Assembly (NCBI GenBank): GCA_951812925.1
Contig: OX638372.1
Location: forward strand, 90,975,058 to 91,039,057
Direction: 5' to 3'
DNA length: 64,000 nt
Origin: Calliopum simillimum
Lineage: Eukaryota > Arthropoda > Insecta > Diptera > Lauxaniidae
Shown here: positions 55,227 to 64,000 of the stretch, piece by piece
Layout of the letters: each line of letters opens with the position of its first letter
Numbering within the stretch: the stretch's first letter is position 1
The notes under the pieces: generated by a model
What the model was told of the DNA's origin: nothing
The model's input: the letters and a program-made list of their open reading frames with translations, nothing else
Databases searched by the model: none
Translations under genes and position numbers: made by a program

Positions 55227-56751
55227 CCATCATCATAGCCAACGTACGTCTGCATTGACACAACCCACATCGCGGGAGCACCAAAGACAACGTGGGAGCA
55301 ACAGTTTTACCCATAAAGGTTAGGTTTTTTTTATCATTTACCGTAGATATTGCGTATATTTGTTCATTTTTTTTCCGTATTCATTCAAAAATAAATGCAA
55401 TTTTTACATTAAGCACCATTTGCAGTTGCTTATGATTTTCTAACCTACATACATACATACATACATATATACAAATTAATCAAATCAGTGTTGTGCAATC
55501 TTTTTATCGGCAATCAGTGTGGTGCAAATTGTGTGACAGTAATTTTTTAAACTGCGGAAGGTAAAAGTGTTCAAAATTCAAATAAAATTTTCTAAAGTAT
55601 GCGAAAAAAGAAATAAATAAAATTTATGGAATTTTTGTGAAAAATAACAATAATCCAAAGATCATAATATTCAAATTTTGAACAATTTTACTTCAATTTT
55701 AAGGCATAGTGACACAATTTGCGCCAAAGCATTTTAATTCAATTCTTGAGTTTGTTGAATACACCCATTTTTTACCGCGTCGTGATCGGTACTTTTGGAT
55801 AAAAGTGAAATCTTGGCTTCAAGATTCAAGCATTAACTTTCGTCACGGTTTTCGTTTTTGATCCTGAATAAACTCAAAGTTTAATGTCTTATTCACTCTT
55901 ACAATTTATCCAAAGCTTTATACCCATATCCATGTAATTATAAATTGTGAGCCCAAGGGACAAATCAAATAATTTATAAAACTATACATTTATACATTAT
56001 ATTCCTAGGTACACAGTGAGAAAAAAAAGTGCGCGATCAGTGGAAAAAAATATAATCGAAAAAAAAAAAATCAAACGAAAGAACAGCAAATTAAAAAAAA
56101 AAAAAAAAAAAGAACTGTTTTAAATAAGTGAAAAAGTGGTGTGCTGCCGAATCATTAAAAGGAGGTCCTGTTACGGCTGACGGTTTTACGAATATTTCCC
56201 GCCAATTTTCTTGTGCTACTCCATTTCCTGAACATCTGATGGTAGCTGGGCAGTTGCAGCCATATTGAAACCAATTTTCAAATCGATTTTTCTGGAAGTG
56301 TGGAATATTGCTGATGATACAACAACCCTAGGAAAGCTGTTGCGGTCGAACGTGAAAAATTTTGATAACTATTGAGTGCTAATTTTACCAAAAAAGTTTT
56401 ATATGATATGTATCTGAATCTATAAAAGATTCTAACTTTGAAATTTGACCAAGATTTTTGTTTTTTTTCAACCTTAAGCCAACCATTTTGAAATTTGGTT
56501 TTTTTGTGGTTTTTGAATTTCACCCAACTGATTTTAAGAGTTCTCCTTTAAGATTTTTAAACGGGTTTCTTGAAAAGTTTTATCGTTAGCTATTTTTACC
56601 CAAATTAAAATTACTTAAATACAATAATTTCTAGTTTTTTTTTTGAATTTTTTTCCGGGCTTTTTCCTTTTGCGGTATATTTTTATTTTTTTTTTTTTTT
56701 TGTCGATCGAATCCGTTTTTCCGTTAATAAATTTCTATCTCTTAAAATAAA
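54603..56751 (+). other. Probable 5' LTR and leader of the BEL/Pao element
   Basis: A possible LTR start is TGTTCACTTACGTGC at 54670. TATAAAAGAGG lies at about 54855 and AATAAAGAAATAAA at about 54939. No matching 3' LTR is visible downstream, so boundaries and primer site cannot be fixed. The leader is AT-rich with an ATC microsatellite, a CATA run and a long A run (56092-56111). Upstream of ATG 56752 there is a T-rich stretch. Confidence 0.5.
55190..55236. repeat. ATC/CAT trinucleotide microsatellite
   Basis: About 15 repeats, one interrupted (CACCAT). A CATA tetranucleotide run follows at about 55447-55467. Confidence 0.9.
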
Positions 56752-59700
56752 ATGGCGTCTCTTGACACTTTTGTCCGCGCATCTGATGAGCTCGTTGAAT
56801 ATGAGGAATATTTTAAAACGGTTTCCGTCGAAGAATATAAAATAATTTCTTTAGAACTGGAGAACCATGAGCTCCAAGAAATCTGGACAAGGATTAAAGG
56901 TTCTTACGACAAGTGCCTCAAATCTCTCGCGCAACCCCATAAGAAAGAAAAGAGCAAAACTAAAGATGATGACTCGGACGAAGGCATTGACGTGGTCGCT
57001 ATTAAATCGAAATATAGAGAGTCTCATAAAACCTTCGTACGGGTTTCCACAACTATCGCGGAAAACATAGATCGATTGAAAAATGACAAGAAAAATGATG
57101 GTTCGTCCTCAGGTAGTTCTACAGAAACTTTTCGTGGTCCACATATTCATGTTCCTCCGTGCGACATTGATTTTTTCTCGGGCGATTATCTTTCGTGGCC
57201 GACATTTCGCGATCTATTTACCGCCATTTTCATAAATAATTCCCGTTTGAGTAAAGTTGAAATATTATACCATTTGCTTCAAAAAACTCGTGGGGAAGCA
57301 AAAGAAATCGTTCAAAAGGTTCCCTTAACACAGGATGGGTTTGATTTAGCCTGGGAAAATCTAAAGACCCAATATGAGAATCCTAGAATCCTCATTAATA
57401 ATCAATTAAAAATTTTATTTAATTTAAATCGAATCTCGGTCGAATCTGGTAGCGCCATTAAGAACTTACAAAGAGAAATTAATAATTGTATTGCGGCTCT
57501 CGAGTTACATAAAATAGACATTTCCAACTGGGATGCTATTATCGTTTATTTGTGCTCGACTCGATTATCTGAAAACACTCTTTCATTGTGGGAACAATCC
57601 ATCAGTAGGAATCCAAACATTCCGAAGTGGACCGATATGGATCAATTCCTAACCGATCGGTACCACACTTTAGAAACGGTAATGGACATTCGAGCTCCAC
57701 TAAATTTACCTAAGTCCCAATCCAATGTGAAACCCAATCAATCCCAGTCTTCACAGTTTTCGAAACCCAAACCAGTGAAATCTTTTCACGCAAATCTAAA
57801 TACCAGTTCACCGTGTAAACTTTGCAAAGGATTACATCCTCTGCGGTTATGCACGCGTTTTTTACAAATGAGTATATCTGATCGACTTCAGACAATAAAA
57901 AGACTAAATTGTTGCATAAATTGTTTAGCCTTTGTCCATCAAATCCGAGATTGTCAAAGTAACCACAATTGTTTCGTCTGTAAAAAACGCCATAATACTC
58001 TGCTTCATAAGGATACAAATGTTAACACTAATTTTCAAAATCGATCAAATAATCAAGTTCGACCATTTGCATCCAACCATAATTATCAATCGAAGAATCA
58101 AACCTCAAATACTAATCGAGCATCTAACGAAAATCGGTCTAATGCTAATAATGTATCAAATCAAACTAATTCTAATCAAATACAGTCCACTCAAGCTTCT
58201 ACCTCGGCTAATTCATCTGTTTTACCGGCTGCAACTAATTTGCAGAATTTTTTTGTAACTACACCTAAAAATGTGTTGTTAGGTACGGCAATTGTGCAGT
58301 TATCAAACTTAGGCGTGGTTTATACTATTCGTGCTCTTATAGATCCTGGGTCTGAGGGTACCTTTATTTCTGAACGTCTGTGTAATCTTTTAAAATTATC
58401 TCATAAACCAGTTAATGCTCAAGTTTCGGGTCTAAATGGAACTGTGAGTGCTCGATCACACAAAATGTGTAGTTTTACTATTAGTTCAAGTAGGGATCCT
58501 TCTGTCCAAATGTCCGTTACTGCACTTATTCTAACAAATCTTACTGGCGATTTACCCTCTTTTGCCTTAGACTCTCAATGTCTAAAGGATTTACCTGAAA
58601 TACCACTAGCTGACCCTAATTTCTATAAGAGTTCCCAAATTGATTTGTTAATTGGTGGCGATCTCTATCCCAATATTTTATTAAATGGAATTCGTAAGAA
58701 TGTTTTAGGTTCACTCGTGGCACAAGAGACCGTCTTCGGATGGATTCTCACTGGTCCTATCCCATCCACAAATCGTCAAACCACGCATTTAGTCTCCTTT
58801 TTTACTGAAATATCTTTAGATCAGCAAATTGCAAAATTTTGGGAAATAGAAGAAGTACCTAAAAGTAAAATCCTCTCTGATTCAGACAAATATTGCGAAC
58901 AATTGTTTCAAAAGACAACTTATCGTAACCAGGAAGGTCGATACGTGGTCGATCTTCCATTTAAATTCGAATTTTCAAATAGAGTTCAGCTTGGCCCTTC
59001 TAGACACATTGCCCTAAGTCAGTTTCGACGTACTGAGGGAAATCTTTTGAAAAATCCAGAATTCAAGATAGAATATGATAACGTCATTAAAGATTACTTA
59101 ACTCTTGGACATATGTCAAAAGTAGAAAAATCCCAGATCAGTTTAGGCTAAACCTATTATCTACCTCATCATGCGATTGTGAAACCTGAAAGGAAAACTA
59201 CGAAAATCAGAGTTGTTTTCAATGCTTCCAGTCCGTCCGCAAATGGCCTGAGTCTCAATGACATCTTGCATACTGGTCCTGTTTTGCAAGCAGATTTAAC
59301 CACATTAATTCTCAAATGGAGATTTTTTCAATATGTTTTCAATGCGGACATCACAAAAATGTACCGTCAAATCTTGGTTAATCCTGCCCATATACCGTTT
59401 CAAAGGATTCTTTTCCGTGAGTCTTCTGAAAGTGAAATTAGCGATTTTGAATTAAAAACGGTTACTTTCGGTGTAAACTGTGCACCTTATTTAGCTATTC
59501 GAACCCTTCATCAGTTAGGCAATGATGTTAAGGAAACTCACCCCCATGCTGCGTCTATACTACATGATTTTATGTATGTAGATGACGTTTTAGCAGGAGC
59601 TCACAATCTGGCTACAGCTCAATTGGCCAAAAATCAACTTATTGAGTCTTTGGAATCTGCAGGTTTTTCATTAAGAAAATGGACCTCAAATTTTAAAGAA

Positions 59701-62146
59701 ATTTTGAAGGATTTTCCATCAGATCATCTTCTTGATGTTGATTTTTTGGAGCTTGACGAGAAAAGTTCCACAAAAACGCTTGGGGTTTCTTGGAATGCCA
59801 AAAGTGATTGCTTTTATTTCCAAGCCCATCCGATGGATTTAAAAAATTCATATACAAAAAGAGAAGTATTATCTATAATAGCAAAGCTTTTTGATCCAGC
59901 AGGATGGCTTGCACCTATTGTAATTGTAGCAAAAATCATTATGCAACAAATCTGGTTAGACAAAGTTGATTGGGATGAATCTCTAAAACCCTTAACTTTG
60001 CGTCATTGGCAAAATTTTGTCTCCAGTTATCATGCAATTGATCAACTTCAAATTCCTAGATGGGTTAATTATTCTGAAGGGTCCTATGTAGAATTTCACG
60101 CATTTTGTGACGCGTCAGAAAAGGCTTACGCGGCTACAATTTACATTCGTGTTCTAAATAGTGGTTCAATTTCGTCTCACCTGTTAGCAGCAAAATCTAA
60201 AGTGTCCCCTGTGAAAACCATCTCTTTACCTCGACTAGAATTGTGTGGCGCCGAACTTATGGCAAATTTAGTTACCTCTTTGGTCCCACAGTTTAATGTA
60301 AAGTCTGAGAAAATCTATTTTTGGACTGATTCCACCATAGTTTTAGCGTGGTTGAATAAAGATCCATGTACTTGGACTACTTTTGTAGCCAACAGGGTGT
60401 CAAAGATTAAATCCAAGGTTGGTGTTGAAAACTGGGCACATATAGACACTCATGAAAATCCTGCCGATCTAGCAACCCGGGGGCTATCCCCAGGGGAACT
60501 CATTTCAAACAGTTTATGGTGGAATGGGCCATCTTGGCTTTTATTAGAGCAGGAAAACTGGCCTTCATCGTCAATAAATAAAGATTTAGAAACATCAATG
60601 GAAATGAAACCAATCAAGTCCAATTTTGCTAGCTCGGTTGAAAAAGAAGATGTTCTTGATCGTTTTTTTAACGTTATCTAGGGCTTATAGGGTGATTTCA
60701 TATATGTTTAGGTTTTTCAATCGCACTCGAAAAAACTTTAATTCTAACATACCCATGGGATCCTCTGCAGTTTCATCTGACGAAATTCAATTTGTAAAAA
60801 ATCGTTTAATAACATTGGCTCAGATGAATTATTTCCAGAAAGAATACCACAACCTTAGTTTAAAGAAACTGATAGATGCAAAAAGTCAAATTCTGACACT
60901 TAGCCCATTTTTAGATAAGGACGGAATTATGAGAATAAATGGTCGCTTAGCGGCATCTGCGGCTCTGACTTATAATGAACGCCACCCCATAATATTGCCA
61001 TATCACTGTAGGTTATCAAGATTATTAGTCGATTCTGCCCACAAAATAACCTTACATGGGGGAACACAATTAGTTTTGCGCTACATCAGACAGGAATTTT
61101 GGATCCTAAAACTTAAGGTTCTCATAAAAACCATAATTTTCAATTGCAAACCTTGCGTAGTTTCTCGTAAAAAACAACAGTCCCAAATAATGGGTGTTTT
61201 ACCCCCTGAAAGAACTGCCTTATCGCGACCTTTTGTAAACACAGGGATAGATTTCGCTGGCCCTTATGATATTAAAAATTATACTGGCCGCGCTTGCCTC
61301 ATCACCAAAGGGTACGTTTGTGTTTTCGTATGTTTTGCTACCAAGGCCATACATTTGGAACCCACAAGTGATCTCTCTAGCTCTGCCTTTTTGGCAGCTT
61401 TCGATCGTTTCGTCTCCAGGCGAGGATGCCCATCAAAAATTTATTCCGACAACGGGACGAATTTTGTAGGTGCTGAGAAAACCCTTCAGAAGGATTTCAA
61501 AGAATTTCTTAATCAATCCCATGATGATATCATAAATAAATATGGTTTTCAGCAATTAGCTTGGCATTTCATGCCTCCAGGTGCCCCTCATATGGGCGGC
61601 CTATGGGAGGCAGCCGTAAAAAGTTTCAAATCTCACCTCAAAAAAGTAGCAGGAGACATAAAATTCACATTTGAAGAGTTTGCGACTCTTTTATCCCGCA
61701 TTGAGGCCTGCTTAAATTCTAGACCTTTGACTGTCTCATCGGAAAATTCATCAGATTTAGCGCCTCTTACCCCGGGACATTTTCTGATTGGTGGTGCACT
61801 ACTTTCTCCACCAGAACCTGAACTACCCGAACTCAAAATATCATATTTGAATCGTTGGAAAAAACTAAAAAGTCTCTATCAGATTTTTTGTTGTAGATGG
61901 AAGGATGAATATCTTCAAGAGCTTCACAAACGATACAAGTGGAAGCATCCTCAAGAAAATGTGAAAGAAAATGATATAGTCGTAGTTAGACGTGAGAATC
62001 TTTGCCCAAATGAATGGTGTTTAGGTCGCGTTATAAAAGTATATGAAGGTTCTGATGGTCGCGTTCGCGTTGCGGATATAAAAACCCAAAAAGGTATCAT
62101 CACTCGACCCATTACTAAACTCGTTGTGCTTCCCAATGCACAGTAG
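56752..62146 (+). pseudogene. BEL/Pao gag-pol polyprotein, one stop and one frameshift
   Basis: One long ORF from ATG 56752 gives gag (SWPTFRDLFTAIF block near residue 145), then a Cys/His array (CKLCKGLHPLRLC...HNTLLHKD, 57813-58012) and protease (ALIDPGSEGTFISERL near 58330; Asp-Pro-Gly in place of DSG/DTG). A stop at 59149-59151 interrupts the same frame, which continues through RT (ADITKMYRQI, catalytic YVDD at 59575-59586), RNase H (HAFCDASEKAYAA, WTDSTIVLAW). A frameshift near 60660-60690 leads to integrase with zinc region, DDE blocks (GIDFAGPY, YSDNGTNF, GLWEAAVKS) and the BEL C-terminal domain to 62146. All catalytic residues seem present. Probably a recent but defective copy. Confidence 0.9.
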
Positions 62147-62808
62147 GCGCGTTTTAGTTTCATAAATCTCGATAACATAAAAAAAAAAAAAAATTAGTAT
62201 CAATTCGTGTTTAGTTTCAGGCTCACCTATTGACAGCCTCGTGGTTATCAATCTCCTTCACCGTGTTTTGTCTTGCTAACGGAAAAAAAATTTACACACA
62301 TTAGGCTCATTTTTTTTTTTTTTTCTCTAAGTGTTTATTTTTCCCAATATTTTCAGTGTGCACGAGTTGTCTGCTGAAAAATCTTTTCTCGTTATGAGCT
62401 AGCCCGGAGCTCCGCGTATTTTTCTTCGTACCGCCTATATTGTGTAATTGAGCAAAGTTCCCATACCTTCATCAGAGCCCAACCAACGTGGTGGGTAAAA
62501 AGTTCTGATACAATTTAGAACGTGCGAAATGTGGTCTATCCACAAATCTGAAAAAATGGGAAACTCCTCTACACAAGCGGTTGTGCCTTAAAAGGTACCC
62601 ATCCGAGCCTCACCAGCCGGGCTGGTAGGTAAAAAGTTCTCAGTGGCCTGCTGGAACGTGCAAAGCCAATGGCTTTTAACTCGCTTATAATCCAAAAATT
62701 TGTTCTTAGCAAGTCGTTGTATGTTCGTGCTGTCCATTAGGCTCAAATAATCGATTTAAATTCACCTTCATTTTCTATCTAACCCTAATATTAAACCAAT
62801 TAGCTAAC
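62147..62808. other. Non-coding region between BEL and the 255-aa ORF, with a 130-bp repeat pair
   Basis: Homopolymer runs (A 62181, T 62311). A diverged pair starting GAGCC(C/T)...GGTAAAAAGTTCT at 62475 and 62605 ends in GAACGTGC(G/A)AA. The frame of the following ORF is open for at least 48 bases upstream of its ATG. Confidence 0.5.
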
Positions 62809-63576
62809 ATGATATCGATCAGACGTTCTGAGCATCTGTACATTTGCTTCTTGTGTCACCACTGGCATGGTCTCAGGAGTTGCAGACGCTTTCTTGATAT
62901 GAATGTAGAGGAGCGATGGGAGTTGGTCAACAGAACTGGCGTTTGCTCAAATTGCTTAGCCCTGTCGCATCGAATTCGGAATTGCCGAAGCGGTGCACTT
63001 TGCAGATACTGTGGCCAGGACCATCATACTCTTCTCCACACAAGTAGGCTGCTTTCTTTCCCGTCGCGAGAAGAAAATCTACGACGAAACGCTCCACTTC
63101 CTCTGAATCCAACAGAGGTTATCCTGAAACCTACGGCGATGGTGGTCGTAAAGTCGGCAGGTGTTGTTGCACTCGTCAGGGCAATGCTAAGTCCCTCAGA
63201 AGACACCTGGATACACATAAGCCTTGTGAGACGATATAGACTGAAGCAGTCGATTATTAACGGAAACCACGTTGCCATCTTCGACATACTTTCAGAAGCG
63301 GACGGTACAATCAACATTTACGTGAGCGCAAAAATAAGTTACGAGGAGCTTCAGAACTCTCCAATCGTTAACGTGAACGAAAGTAGCCGAACTCCATTCG
63401 AACACATGCTACTAGCTGATCCTCGTTTTTATCAAAGTGCCCCGGTGGGTTTTGTACTAGGAGCTGAGTTCCATACTTGGTTAACTCACCACCGCTTCGT
63501 TCAATTGCCAGGACAACCACTGGCTCAAAGTTCTGTTTTTGGGTACGTCCTTTCTGGACCTTGCCGTATAAGGTAA
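62809..63576 (+). CDS. BEL-derived gag/protease-like protein, possibly domesticated
   Basis: 255 aa, no internal stop, with noticeably more G+C than its surroundings by eye. Residues 10-75 form the BEL-type Cys/His array (CFLCHHWHGLRSC, CSNCLALSHRIRNC, CRYCGQDHHTLLH). A protease-like domain follows, but the usual Asp-Ser/Thr-Gly turn is replaced by AMLSPSEDTWIH, so catalysis is unlikely. The C-terminus keeps the block FVLGAEFHTWL...SSVFGYVLSGP. It is not a fragment of the 56752 element, from which it is very different. RT and gag N-terminus are missing. It may be an exon of a longer gene or an old BEL relic still open by chance. ATG 62809 is the first in frame. Confidence 0.6.
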   Translation: MISIRRSEHLYICFLCHHWHGLRSCRRFLDMNVEERWELVNRTGVCSNCLALSHRIRNCRSGALCRYCGQDHHTLLHTSRLLSFPSREENLRRNAPLPLNPTEVILKPTAMVVVKSAGVVALVRAMLSPSEDTWIHISLVRRYRLKQSIINGNHVAIFDILSEADGTINIYVSAKISYEELQNSPIVNVNESSRTPFEHMLLADPRFYQSAPVGFVLGAEFHTWLTHHRFVQLPGQPLAQSSVFGYVLSGPCRIR

Positions 63577-64000
63577 CAGTTTCACTTTTTCCGTTACTGA
63601 TTGAAATTCACAACCTCCATATATGTTTACCCCTTAGGTAATCTGTATCAACAAACTCACCAACTATCCCACACGAGTCACCGTAGCTCAAGCTCTCTAT
63701 CACACTTAGTCTTAATTTCCAATTTCATTTTTTATTTTTTTATTTTTTCATTGTTCGTATTTTTGAATTTATTATATGATAAGTTTACTTGAATTTTCAA
63801 ATACTTGATCATACACGTCATGTAACCATATATCCATTCATACGCATGTCATTTAATTACTTTATAACTGCACACTTGAAATGTATATTTTGCTGAATTT
63901 ATGCAATAAATAGCCCAAATTCTAAAGAATTTTTGTTTATTATAGCACTACAACTTAATATGTACAAAACTAATTCTTGTTTTTTCTTCTTTCATGATTT
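63577..64000. other. AT-rich 3' flank, nothing coding
   Basis: T-rich sequence; an AATAAA at about 63904 could serve the preceding ORF as polyadenylation signal. No ORF of note to the window end. Confidence 0.45.

Overview
This is eukaryotic, AT-rich DNA from an insect, most probably a fly (Diptera). The window is a transposable-element graveyard with no ordinary single-copy host gene that I can identify. The evidence is: Gypsy/17.6-type LTR retrotransposons carrying F-like envelope genes (insect errantivirus-type), primer-binding sites matching tRNA-Ser, BEL/Pao elements, Jockey/I-type non-LTR elements, and AGT...ACT or TG...CA termini with 4-bp target-site duplications (TSDs). The assignment to flies is inference.

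Layout. 1-2150: a broken DNA-transposon transposase. 2170-2420: a 29-bp direct/inverted repeat cluster. 2427-8820: Gypsy gag-pol remnants and a 1-kb foldback (3759-4767). 8822-11314: a Gypsy gag split exactly by a 1326-bp terminal-inverted-repeat element. 11446-16140: an env-bearing Gypsy remnant whose env is split by another LTR element (13818-15386). 16145-21655: further Gypsy fragments, one split by a 361-bp solo LTR. 21680-23189: a BEL gag scrap and a Jockey-like reverse transcriptase.

23190-38218 is a three-LTR, two-interior composite of one LTR family (ends TGTTGTGAG...ACAACA). Its second interior is split by a young Gypsy element at 29925-35903 with two 286-bp LTRs that look identical, TSD TGCA, an intact gag, a pol with two lesions, an intact env and a visible -1 frameshift site. 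38466-39557 is a BEL remnant. 41225-49465 is a sister element with TSD CATA. Its 5' LTR holds a hairpin insertion with two tRNA-like segments, its env is split by a 762-bp solo LTR, and its 3' region has a 66-bp tandem array. 49480-52018 is another env-bearing Gypsy remnant.

52077-54601 is the least explained part: a broken gene for a protein of roughly 500 residues that I do not recognise. It abuts the errantivirus 3' end and carries a non-LTR insertion with a 9-bp TSD. It is a candidate endogenous viral element. 54603-62146 is a nearly intact BEL/Pao polyprotein. 62809-63576 is an uninterrupted 255-aa ORF of BEL gag/protease type lacking the usual protease motif, a candidate domesticated gene.

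The nesting gives a relative chronology. Several insertions can be removed on paper, at their duplicated target site, leaving the host reading frame in register, so those junctions are secure. Gene calls rest on motif recognition by eye; family names below superfamily level are tentative.
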